A stretch of DNA of 64,000 bases, taken from Dermabacter indicis (lineage in GTDB: Bacteria; Actinomycetota; Actinomycetes; Actinomycetales; Dermabacteraceae). Position numbers and translations under genes: made by a program. The notes beneath the pieces were generated by a model. The model saw nothing but the letters and a program-made list of their open reading frames with translations, did no database searches and had not been told where the DNA came from. The stretch lies in NCBI GenBank assembly GCA_001403775.1, contig CYUG01000012.1:252213-316212 (forward strand), in the 5' to 3' direction. This document shows positions 44,284-52,176 of this stretch, piece after piece. Within the stretch, counting starts at the first letter, position 1; each line of letters begins with the position of its first letter.

Positions 44284-46065
44284 ATGAATGCACGTGCGGA
44301 TTCTTCTCTTCTTTCGCCGCTCACGCGGCATGTGCGCGAGGCGAGCCTCCCGTTTGAGATCGCGGGCGCTGCCGAGGCGCGCGAGAAGGCGGAGCATATT
44401 GCCCAGCAGGTCGAGGACCACCTTGCGCCGAGACTTGCCTCACTCGAGGCGCCGCTGCTTGCCGTCGTCGGTGGCTCAACCGGTTCGGGGAAATCGACCC
44501 TCGTGAATGCGCTCGTGGGGGAGAGCATCTCGAGAGCGGGGGCATTGCGGCCGACGACCCGTCAGCCCGTGCTCGTGCACAATCCTTCCGACACGGACTG
44601 GTTCGAGGGGGAGCGGATCCTCCCCTCGCTTCCGCGCGTGCACATGAGCGCCTCGAGCCCCGAAGCGCGCGAGCGCGGCACGGGCTTTGGCACGGCCCTC
44701 CATCTCGTCGCGAGCGAACGAGTTCCGCAGGGGATCGCGCTTTTGGATGCGCCGGATATCGACTCCGTGAGCCGCGAGAACCGCGAGCTTGCGGGCCAGC
44801 TTTTGCGCGCCGCCGATTTGTGGATCTTTGTGACGACCGCTCACCGGTACGCCGATGCTGTACCCTGGCTTGCCCTCGCGCAGGCCGCGGAGCGTGACGT
44901 CACGGTCGTCGTAGTCATGAACCGCATCCCTCACAAGGATGGCGTGGCGGAGGATCTAACCTCGCACTTGAGCGCGATGCTCGCCGAGAGGGGAGTCGTG
45001 ACGGAGCGCCTGCTCGCCATCCACGAGCAGGAACTCGGCGAAGGCGAACTTCTCGACACAGAGGAGGTACGCGAGCTTTCGGCGTGGCTCGGGGCGCTCG
45101 CACGCGACAAGGAAGCGCGCTCGGCGATCGCGAGGCGCACGCTGCGGGGGGCACTCGTCGCGACCGCACAATCGCTCGATGAGCTCGCCGATGCCGTCGG
45201 CGCTCAAGAACAAGAACGGGATCGGCTCGCGGCGCTCGCGCGCGCGGAGTTCGATGAAGCGAAGGACTCGATCACAAGCCTCACGCGCGACGGGGCGCTT
45301 TTGCGAGGCGAGGTGCTTGCACGCTGGCAGGATGTTGTGGGCACGGGCGAGTTCTTCAAGGGCGTGCAGGGATGGATTTCCCGCACGCGCGATCGGCTCA
45401 CGGCCGCCCTCACGGGGCGCACGCGGCCCGTCGTTGCCGCGGAAAGCGCGATCGAAACGGGTCTCGTGACCGTCGTCATCGACCAGGTGGCAAACGCTCG
45501 TTCGCGCACCGTGCGCGCGTGGAACTTGCACGCCGCTGGATCCTCCCTCCTTCAGGCGAGCCCCGGACTCGCCGTCACGCTCATGCAGGTGCCCGAGGAT
45601 TTCCGCCGCACGGTCGAGGACCAGGTCCGGGCCTGGCAAAAGGATGTGCTTGAGCTTGTCGAGGCCGAAGGCTCCGATCGCCGCACGCAAGCGCGCGTCC
45701 TGTCCCTCGGCGTGAACGTCGTGGGCATTGCCCTCATGGTCGTCGTGTTCGCCTCAACAGCCTTCATGCCCACGGGGCTCGAGGTTGGCGCGGGCACGGC
45801 AACGGCGCTCGTGGGGCAAAAGCTCCTCGAATCGATCTTTGGTGACGAGGCCGTGAGGCGCCTCGCGAAGAAGGCGCGCGGCATGCTCGATGCGCGCATC
45901 GCCAACGTCGTGGATGCGCAAGCGACGGCCTTCGCGAAGGCTCTCGCCGCGCAGCCCATCACGACTCCCGCACGCGATATTCGTGCTGACGCCGAGGCCG
46001 TCCGCACCCTCATCGACAGCCTCGGCGGCACGTCCGCCTCTCGCGTACGAGGTGATCGAGGATGA
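44284..46065 (+). CDS. Dynamin-like GTPase, membrane-associated (first of pair)
   Basis: A 593-residue GTPase. The P-loop is GGSTGSGKSTLVNALVG near residue 63, the switch II region LLDAPDIDS near 158 and the base-specificity segment VVMNRIPH near 216. Long helical stretches follow, and two close hydrophobic helices lie near residues 475-520. The architecture fits bacterial dynamin-like or Era-like large GTPases acting on membranes. Actinobacterial pairs of such proteins (DynA/DynB in Streptomyces) help close division septa; equivalence here is inference. The stop overlaps the next gene by 4 bases. Confidence 0.8.
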   Translation: MNARADSSLLSPLTRHVREASLPFEIAGAAEAREKAEHIAQQVEDHLAPRLASLEAPLLAVVGGSTGSGKSTLVNALVGESISRAGALRPTTRQPVLVHNPSDTDWFEGERILPSLPRVHMSASSPEARERGTGFGTALHLVASERVPQGIALLDAPDIDSVSRENRELAGQLLRAADLWIFVTTAHRYADAVPWLALAQAAERDVTVVVVMNRIPHKDGVAEDLTSHLSAMLAERGVVTERLLAIHEQELGEGELLDTEEVRELSAWLGALARDKEARSAIARRTLRGALVATAQSLDELADAVGAQEQERDRLAALARAEFDEAKDSITSLTRDGALLRGEVLARWQDVVGTGEFFKGVQGWISRTRDRLTAALTGRTRPVVAAESAIETGLVTVVIDQVANARSRTVRAWNLHAAGSSLLQASPGLAVTLMQVPEDFRRTVEDQVRAWQKDVLELVEAEGSDRRTQARVLSLGVNVVGIALMVVVFASTAFMPTGLEVGAGTATALVGQKLLESIFGDEAVRRLAKKARGMLDARIANVVDAQATAFAKALAAQPITTPARDIRADAEAVRTLIDSLGGTSASRVRGDRG

Positions 46066-47750
46066 GAGCGCGGTCCGTATTGAAAGCCCGCGGCCGCCTC
46101 GACGCTGCCGTTGAGGCGCTGAACAGCGCGATCGAAGAAGCGGAGCCTCTCCTCTCGGATGCCGAGCTTGCACGCGCGCGAGCGGCACGAGCCCGACTCG
46201 CCGAACGCCTCGAGCATTCGAGCGAGCACACCGTTATCGGTCTATTCGGGGCGACGGGCTCGGGAAAGTCCTCGCTTGTGAACGCCATCGTCGGATCGGA
46301 TATCGCGCGCGTCGCCCACCGACGCCCCACCACCTCGACCGCACTCGCGGTGCTCCCGGAACCCCAGGATGAGCGCGTAGGCGACTCCGCAGCCTCGCTC
46401 CTCGACTGGCTCGACATTCACGAGAGGCACACGGAGAGCCGCGGCTCACTTCCTCAAGGAGCGATTCTCGTGGACCTCCCCGACTTCGACTCCGTCGAAA
46501 GCGCGAACCGCGAGGTAGCCGAGCGACTCGCGGGCACGGTCGACGTGCTCATCTGGGTCACCGACCCCGAAAAATACGCGGATGCCGTACTCCACACCGA
46601 GTTCATTAGCCGATTCGCGCGCCATGACGCGGTCTCGATCGTGGTGGTGAATCAAGCCGATCGCCTCTCGAAGGCCGATGGCGCGGCCGTGCGCTCGTCC
46701 ATGAAGGCTCTTCTCGACGAAGACGGCCTTGCGAAAACCGAGGTGTTCCTTGTGAGCGCCCTCGACGGGACCGGGTTGTCCAAGCTCCGCGCCGAGATCG
46801 CCTCGGTCGTCGAGTCGAAGCGGGCAATTGTTGAGCGTCTCCTCGCCGATGCGCGAGTCGAAGGGGAAATGATCGCCGAGGCGGCAGGCGTGACGATCAC
46901 GCGCAAATCGGCAGAGGTTCCGTCGCTCCCACGGGAGGTTCCCGGTGCCGGGGTTGACCGCCTCGAGGCAGCGTGCGCCGCCGCTGCTCAGGTAGAAAAG
47001 ATTTCCGATGCTGTCGCGAAGAGCTACCGCACGCGCGCGGGGCGCCACACCGGTTGGCCGGCGCTTCGCTGGATTGGCTCATTCAAGGTGGATCCGCTCG
47101 AGCGAATGCGTATAGGGCGTGCGACCAACAGGCACCGCAAAGGCGACTCGGGCGAGGAATTCGTTTCGCGTTCGTCCCTCTCGATTGACGCACCTGGGGC
47201 TCGTGCGCGCATGAATCGCGCTGTCGACGAGTTCGCGCTCTCGCTCGCAGGTGAGGCACCGAATCCGTGGCCCGGGCGCCTCACAGACGCACTCGACGAC
47301 GAAAAGGACAAGCTGCCGGACGAGGTCGATTACGCCCTCACCCACACGGATTTTCGAGGAGCGGAGAAATCGTGGACGTGGCTTCCCCTCAATGTCGTGC
47401 AGTGGCTCGCGTTCCTCACGGCAATCGCGGGGCTCGTGTGGCTGCTTGCCCTTGCCGGCTTCGACTTTCTCCAGGTGCCGAAGCCACCCATGCCGATGCT
47501 CGAGGGGCTGTGGGTGCCCGTTCCGGTGCCCACGGCGATGATCATCGCAGGGCTCGGCCTCGGGATTGTGCTCGGGGCCCTCGCGGCTTTCCTCAATTCC
47601 GTCATTGCAGGCTCGCGCAAGCGTCGGACCCGCCGCGCCCTCCGCTCCTCACTACGTGAAGCGGCCGAACGGACCGTTGTCAAGCGCGCCCAAGCCGAGC
47701 TTGACCGAGCCGGGCGCCTCGAAACTGCCCTCGCCGATCTCGTCGTGTAG
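46062..47750 (+). CDS. Dynamin-like GTPase, membrane-associated (second of pair)
   Basis: A 562-residue GTPase with P-loop GATGSGKSSLVNAIVG near residue 63, switch II LVDLPDFDS near 137 and VVNQADRL near 195. Two C-terminal helices, WLAFLTAIAGLVWLLALAGF and IAGLGLGIVLGALAAFLNSV, anchor it. The start overlaps the previous GTPase gene by 4 bases (ATGA), so the two are made together and likely form a heteromeric machine. It ends with a long basic helical tail. A copy of the dispersed repeat lies at 47616-47630. Confidence 0.8.
   Translation: MRARSVLKARGRLDAAVEALNSAIEEAEPLLSDAELARARAARARLAERLEHSSEHTVIGLFGATGSGKSSLVNAIVGSDIARVAHRRPTTSTALAVLPEPQDERVGDSAASLLDWLDIHERHTESRGSLPQGAILVDLPDFDSVESANREVAERLAGTVDVLIWVTDPEKYADAVLHTEFISRFARHDAVSIVVVNQADRLSKADGAAVRSSMKALLDEDGLAKTEVFLVSALDGTGLSKLRAEIASVVESKRAIVERLLADARVEGEMIAEAAGVTITRKSAEVPSLPREVPGAGVDRLEAACAAAAQVEKISDAVAKSYRTRAGRHTGWPALRWIGSFKVDPLERMRIGRATNRHRKGDSGEEFVSRSSLSIDAPGARARMNRAVDEFALSLAGEAPNPWPGRLTDALDDEKDKLPDEVDYALTHTDFRGAEKSWTWLPLNVVQWLAFLTAIAGLVWLLALAGFDFLQVPKPPMPMLEGLWVPVPVPTAMIIAGLGLGIVLGALAAFLNSVIAGSRKRRTRRALRSSLREAAERTVVKRAQAELDRAGRLETALADLVV
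47616..47630 (+). repeat. Dispersed 15-mer, copy in the second GTPase gene
   Basis: CGCAAGCGTCGGACC, one mismatch, here encoding RKRRTR. Confidence 0.6.
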
Positions 47751-48066
47751 AGCTGACTCGCGCCTAGTCCTGAGTCAGCGCTCGAGCCGAGCCGATGTTT
47801 CGGCTGGAGCCGGCGCCTTGGCCTGAGTCATTAGCCGGAGGCCCGCCGGTTCGCGAAGCATTCGAGCTGAATGGGAGGGCGTGAGGCCTCTCACGGTTCG
47901 CGTATGCCCTTTGGGCACACTTGGGTGCAGCGCTAAAATGGTTCATTGTCTGTGTTTGTGGCCGCTGCCCCGCGAGGGTAGCCGCCCCGGCTGCGCTCGG
48001 CGCGTGCCGGCCACTGACACCTGGGCGGTGCCGCCGCCACCATGCACTGTAAGAAAAGAGGCAATC
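47751..48066. other. Gap before bS22, no gene seen
   Basis: Contains small GC hairpins after the GTPase stop and the bS22 leader. No coding frame stands out. The ribosome site AGAGG is just before 48067. Confidence 0.45.
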
Positions 48067-48165
48067 ATGGGTTCCGTGATCAAGAAGCGTCGCAAGCGTA
48101 TGTCGAAGAAGAAGCACCGCAAGCTTCTCCGCAAGACCCGCCACCAGCGCCGCAACAAAAAGTAA
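48067..48165 (+). CDS. 30S ribosomal protein bS22
   Basis: A 32-residue, extremely basic peptide reading GSVIKKRRKRMSKKKHRKLL and ending RHQRRNKK, the bS22 (AURKAIP1/COX24-like) protein seen in mycobacterial and other actinobacterial small subunits. It binds rRNA near the decoding region. It is often missed by gene callers because of its size. A strong terminator follows, so it is transcribed singly. Confidence 0.93.
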   Translation: MGSVIKKRRKRMSKKKHRKLLRKTRHQRRNKK

Positions 48166-48194
48166 GGCGCTGCGGGCTCGATCCCGCACGTGTC

Positions 48195-48234
48195 AAAAAC
48201 TGCCGTTCTCCGTTCCGGAGGGCGGCAGTTTTTA
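48195..48234 (+). terminator. Terminator after bS22
   Basis: AAAAACTGCCG pairs with CGGCAGTTTTT around an inner CTCCG/CGGAG stem; the T run sits within the 3' arm. Confidence 0.9.
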
Positions 48235-48380
48235 GTTGTGCTCCGTCGCCTGTTCTTGAGTTGCGCCACCTGCTTCGCTTTACCGCGCCCTCCCCGGCGG
48301 CAGCACCGTGGTGAAAAATCGCCATCTGGCGGCCAAAAAGCTGCCCCCAACGCCGTTTTACACCACTTTCGTGTTTGAGG

Positions 48381-48463
48381 GTGCTGCTTGAGGCTGCTTG
48401 AGGGGGCTGCTTGGGGCTGCTTTAGGAGGGGGCTGCCTTAGGAGGGGGCTGCTTGAGGGAGGG
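48381..48463. repeat. G-rich degenerate tandem repeat
   Basis: Six imperfect units of the type GGGGGCTGCYTTAGGA in an otherwise gene-free gap. Runs of three to five G are spaced by 6-11 bases. Confidence 0.7.
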
Positions 48464-48470
48464 CGTAGCG

Positions 48471-48806
48471 CTAGCCGCGGCGGAGGATCCGTGCGGCGGC
48501 ACCGAATAGAGGGTGGGGGCGCTTGAGCCCCCGCGCGAGAGCCGCCCTGACCTCTTTTTCCGTCACCCGATAGATCGCGACGACCTTGCCGTCAACGGCG
48601 ACCACCGGGATTTCGATCGACCAGCGCCGGGCGAGCGCGTCGTCATTTTCAATGTTGACCCGTTCGACTTTTTCTCCCGTCTCTGCAGCAACACGCTCCA
48701 CAATGAGCGCGGCTTCCTCGCACAGGTGGCAGCCGGGACGCTCCAGGAGCACGATGCGCGCTCCTGAAGATGACAAAAGGCCGGGGTCATGAGCGTTGTC
48801 GTTCAT
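48471..48806 (-). CDS. Glutaredoxin-like protein (DUF836 type)
   Basis: A 111-residue thiol-redox protein. ERPGCHLCEEA holds the CxxC pair (Cys26 and Cys29) after the first strand, and IEIPVVAVDGKVV has the cis-Pro loop of thioredoxin folds. It should reduce disulfides in the cytoplasm. It is separated from the YceI gene by 24 bases on the same strand, so the two may be cotranscribed. Confidence 0.85.
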   Translation of the reverse strand: MNDNAHDPGLLSSSGARIVLLERPGCHLCEEAALIVERVAAETGEKVERVNIENDDALARRWSIEIPVVAVDGKVVAIYRVTEKEVRAALARGLKRPHPLFGAAARILRRG

Positions 48807-48830
48807 GACCCCAGCCTAGAAGATCGATGC

Positions 48831-49373
48831 TCAGGCCGCAGTGGGGGCGGTGAACTCGGCGTCGATCGTGATCTTGACCTTGTCGCCAACAAGGACACCG
48901 CCAGCTTCGAGAGCGGCGTTCCAGGTGAGGCCGAACTCCTTACGGGAGATCTCGGTCGTGCCCGAAAAGCCCGCGCGGTAGGTGCCGAACGGATCGGTCG
49001 CCGCGCCCTCGAACTCGACGTCGAGCTCGACGTTCTTCGTGACGTCCTTGATCGTGAGGTCGCCCTTGAGGGTCGAGCTGTCGAACGAGGTCGAGTTGAA
49101 TGCCATTGCGGTGAACTGCTCCGCGTTGAAGAAGTCGGGGCTCTTGAGGTGCTGGTCGCGGTCCTCGTTGCCGGTCGTGAGCGAGGCGATCTGAATTTCG
49201 GCGCTGATGCGCGTGTCTTCGAGCGTTTCGCCAACGATCATCTGGCCCGAGACGTCTTCGAACTGGCCGCGGGTCTTCGAGATGCCGGCGTGGCGCACGG
49301 TGAATGCCGCGGCGGTGTGGGAAGTGTCGAGGGTCCAGGTGCCCTGGGTGAGGCCTTCGGGAAGTGCAGTCAT
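48831..49373 (-). CDS. YceI-family lipid-binding protein
   Basis: A 180-residue YceI-like lipocalin-type barrel without a signal peptide, so cytoplasmic here. It opens GTWTLDTSHTAAAFTVRHAGISKTRGQF-like and has FFNAEQFTAMAFNST and FGLTWNAALEAGG, all classic for the family, which binds isoprenoid-type lipids such as quinone precursors. It is divergent from a MarR gene with a shared promoter region that carries an exact dispersed 15-mer at 49404. Confidence 0.93.
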   Translation of the reverse strand: MTALPEGLTQGTWTLDTSHTAAAFTVRHAGISKTRGQFEDVSGQMIVGETLEDTRISAEIQIASLTTGNEDRDQHLKSPDFFNAEQFTAMAFNSTSFDSSTLKGDLTIKDVTKNVELDVEFEGAATDPFGTYRAGFSGTTEISRKEFGLTWNAALEAGGVLVGDKVKITIDAEFTAPTAA

Positions 49374-49403
49374 GGAGTTTCTCTTTCGATTGGTCGGGGT
49401 GGC

Positions 49404-49418
49404 GGTCCGACGGTTGCC
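49404..49418 (-). repeat. Dispersed 15-mer, exact copy upstream of the YceI gene
   Basis: GGTCCGACGGTTGCC, the exact complement of GGCAACCGTCGGACC. Confidence 0.75.
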
Positions 49419-49596
49419 GCCCTGAAGTTGAAAACTAAACTATCGGAGTTGTTCGGCTGCGTCAACCCCGCTGCCGCGTTTTTTCGCCCGCGGGGTGAGG
49501 CGGGGGACACCCTTTCGTGCGCGAGCGCCCCTCCACGCGCATAATAGGAGGCGTTTTCATGCATTTTCCGAGAGCATCGAGCGAAAGGGGTCGCAG

Positions 49597-50103
49597 GTGG
49601 CGAACGAGAACAACGGGCAGGAAATCCCGTGGCTCGACCTCGACGAACAGAAGGCCTGGCGCACCTACCTCTTCACCACGACTCGCCTCAGGGAGCGCCT
49701 CTCCCAAACCCTCGAGCAGGATCCAAACATCGACCTCTCGCTCGCGGAGTACGAGATCCTCGTGCGTCTCAGCGAAAGCGAAAGCGGGAGTGTGCGCATG
49801 TCGGAGCTCGCCCAGCAGGTTGTGAACTCGCGCTCGAGGCTTACGCACACGGTCGCCCGCATGGAAAAGCGTGGTTTGGTCGCGCGCGAGCGTTCGGTTT
49901 CCGACGGTCGCGGGCGCGTTGCCGTTCTCACCGCCGAGGGGCGCGAGCTTCTCGAGAGGGCAGCGCCGCGCCACGTGATGAGCGTGCGCGAATTCCTTCT
50001 GGATCGGCTCGGTCGGGAAGATTTCCTGGCGCTCGCCCGCATCCTCGATAGGCTCGTGAGTGATGAGGACCGCGAGTGCATCGAGTTTGAGGCCGGCGAG
50101 TGA
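49597..50103 (+). CDS. MarR-family transcriptional regulator
   Basis: A 168-residue winged-helix regulator. The DNA-binding block reads VRMSELAQQVVNSRSRLTHTVARMEKRGL with the wing DGRGRVAVLTAEG. GTG at 49597 has AAGGGG upstream; the frame further up is an extension without family match. It faces YceI, and the pair probably forms a unit in which the regulator controls the YceI promoter. An AACT/AGTT dyad at about 49437-49450 is a weak operator candidate. Confidence 0.9.
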   Translation: MANENNGQEIPWLDLDEQKAWRTYLFTTTRLRERLSQTLEQDPNIDLSLAEYEILVRLSESESGSVRMSELAQQVVNSRSRLTHTVARMEKRGLVARERSVSDGRGRVAVLTAEGRELLERAAPRHVMSVREFLLDRLGREDFLALARILDRLVSDEDRECIEFEAGE

Positions 50104-50166
50104 TTCGAGCCGATAGGCTGGAGCGTCAAGGCTTCATCACCACTCTTCCCACCTTCGAGAGGGCTT

Positions 50167-50814
50167 ATGACTGAGACGATCGTTCACCTGGTTCGGCACG
50201 GCGAAGTGTACAACCCGGGAAAGATCCTCTACGGGCGCCTGCCCGGCTATCGGCTGTCCGAGCGAGGCGAGCACATGGCGCGCCTCACGGGTGAGGCGCT
50301 CGCGACGCGCGACATCGTCAAGGTCGTCGCCTCCCCACTTCTGCGCGCGCAGCAGACGGCGCAGCCCATCGCCGAGCCCCACGGTCTTGAGGTCGAAACC
50401 GATGAGCGCCTTACCGAGGCGCGCAACCACTTCGAGGGCCACCGCATCGGTCACGGCGAAGCGCGCTTCACGAACCCCAAGAACTGGAAGTACTTCCTCA
50501 ATCCGTTCCGACCGAGCTGGGGGGAGCGGTACCGCGACCAGGTCGAGCGCGTCATGACCTCGGTGCGTGACGCGCGGCATGCGGCCGAGGGGCACGAAGC
50601 CGCGCTCGTGCTGCATCAGCTCCCCATCTGGCTCACGCGCCGCGCGGCCGAACACAAACCTATGCTGCATGATCCACGAAGGCGCGAATGCGGCCTCGCG
50701 TCCGTGACCTCCCTCGTGTTCAACGGGGAGCACCTCGACCACGTTGACTACTGTGAGCCGGCAGCCTCGCTCTATGACGGTGCCGTGGATGCGACGGGCG
50801 GGAAGCTCACATGA
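50167..50814 (+). CDS. Histidine phosphatase family protein
   Basis: A 215-residue phosphoglycerate mutase-like phosphatase. The catalytic RHG is at residues 10-12 (HLVRHGEVYNP), ASPLLRAQQTAQPIA follows, and the second His is in LHQLPIW. The role in this operon is unclear. Its stop overlaps the next gene by 4 bases, so it is made with the cytochrome c maturation genes. Confidence 0.9.
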   Translation: MTETIVHLVRHGEVYNPGKILYGRLPGYRLSERGEHMARLTGEALATRDIVKVVASPLLRAQQTAQPIAEPHGLEVETDERLTEARNHFEGHRIGHGEARFTNPKNWKYFLNPFRPSWGERYRDQVERVMTSVRDARHAAEGHEAALVLHQLPIWLTRRAAEHKPMLHDPRRRECGLASVTSLVFNGEHLDHVDYCEPAASLYDGAVDATGGKLT

Positions 50815-51389
50815 AACGAGCACATCTCACGCGCCGCGCGGTTCTCGCGCTTCCCCTCGGGGCTCTCGGTCTCGCCGGCTGCGCAAGCACCGACACCTCC
50901 GAGCGCTACGACACCGGCTACGTCGAGGGCTCGGGCGTCAGTACCGAGGTACCGATCGATAAGCGGGGCGACGCCTACGATTTCCAAGGCGAAACGTTCG
51001 ACGGCACGACCTTCACGCTGAGCGAGAAGCGCGGCACGCCGGTCGTGCTCAACGTGTGGTACGCCTCGTGTGCGCCGTGCCGCAAGGAGGCGCCCGACCT
51101 CGTGAAGCTGCACGGAACCTACGCCCCCAAAGGCGTCGAATTCATCGGCATCAACGTGCGTGACGAAGCCGGCCCCGCCCAGGCTTTCGAAAAGAAATTC
51201 TCGATTCCCTACCCGTCGATTCCCGATCGGGACGGCGCCATCCTCTATGCACTTCGAGGTGAGGTCTCCCCGAACGCCGTACCCTCGACCCTCGTCTTCG
51301 ACAAGCAGGGTCGGGTCGCCGCCCGCATCTCCGGCCTCGCGGATCCCTCGATTCTGAGCGCCATGATCGATCGGGTTCTCGCCGAATGA
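50811..51389 (+). CDS. TlpA/ResA-like thioredoxin lipoprotein
   Basis: A 192-residue extracytoplasmic thiol-disulfide protein. LAGC gives the lipobox Cys near residue 24; WYASCAPCRKE gives the redox pair at Cys87 and Cys90; GEVSPNAVPSTLVFD has the cis-Pro. In System II cytochrome c maturation ResA reduces the heme-binding Cys pair of apocytochromes. It overlaps the phosphatase and ccdA genes by 4 bases each. Confidence 0.93.
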   Translation: MKRAHLTRRAVLALPLGALGLAGCASTDTSERYDTGYVEGSGVSTEVPIDKRGDAYDFQGETFDGTTFTLSEKRGTPVVLNVWYASCAPCRKEAPDLVKLHGTYAPKGVEFIGINVRDEAGPAQAFEKKFSIPYPSIPDRDGAILYALRGEVSPNAVPSTLVFDKQGRVAARISGLADPSILSAMIDRVLAE

Positions 51390-52144
51390 CCGAAATTCAG
51401 CATGTGTTCGCGAGCACCGTTCTCGATGGCTCGCTCCTCCTGGCCGCAGCGGTGAGTGCGCTCGCGGGCATCGTCGCCTTCCTCTCGCCCTGCGTGTTTC
51501 CCGTCGTTCCCGGCTACCTCGCCTACGTCTCGGGCATCGCGGGGCAGCGCGAGGAGTCGAACAACCGCACGGGGCGCCTCGCCCTCGGGGCCCTCCTGTT
51601 CGTTCTCGGTTTCACCGTGATCTTCATGGTCATGGGCGGCTTCGTCGGCGCGATCGGGTACACGCTTAGCGCGCACGCGACGTGGATCAACCGCATCGCG
51701 GGTGTCGTTGTCATCCTTATGGGTCTGCTTTTTATCGGCCTCTTCCCGCGCCTGAGCGGAGAGGTGCGTGTGAAAACACGCCCCGACGCGGGCCTGTGGG
51801 GTGCCCCGCTCATGGGCATCATCTTCGGCTTCGGCTGGACCCCGTGCATCGGCCCCACCTTCGCGGCCGTGAGCACACTCGCCCTTGAAGGCGGGAGCGC
51901 CACGCGCGGCGCCCTCCTCGCCCTTGCCTACTCGCTCGGCCTCGGCTTGCCGTTCCTCGCCTTCGCTCTTCTGTTCGACCGCGCGCTTTCGTGGTCGGCG
52001 TGGCTCAAGAAACACCGCCGTTCGATCACGGTTCTCGGCGGCGCGCTCCTCATCATCATCGGCACGCTGCTCCTCACGGGCCAGTGGGGCGTGTGGATGG
52101 CGCAACTGGCCACGTGGACCGGCACGTTCACGACCGTCATATAG
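51386..52144 (+). CDS. ccdA: Cytochrome c biogenesis protein CcdA
   Basis: A 252-residue membrane thiol-reductant carrier with six helices. The redox Cys are in FLSPCVFPVVPGYLAYVSG (Cys36) and FGWTPCIGPTF (Cys154). It passes electrons from cytoplasmic thioredoxin to ResA. The order resA-ccdA-resB-ccsB is typical of actinobacteria. Confidence 0.95.
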   Translation: MTEIQHVFASTVLDGSLLLAAAVSALAGIVAFLSPCVFPVVPGYLAYVSGIAGQREESNNRTGRLALGALLFVLGFTVIFMVMGGFVGAIGYTLSAHATWINRIAGVVVILMGLLFIGLFPRLSGEVRVKTRPDAGLWGAPLMGIIFGFGWTPCIGPTFAAVSTLALEGGSATRGALLALAYSLGLGLPFLAFALLFDRALSWSAWLKKHRRSITVLGGALLIIIGTLLLTGQWGVWMAQLATWTGTFTTVI

Positions 52145-52176
52145 CACGCCCGAGACGCCAGAAAGGAGAAGCCGCG

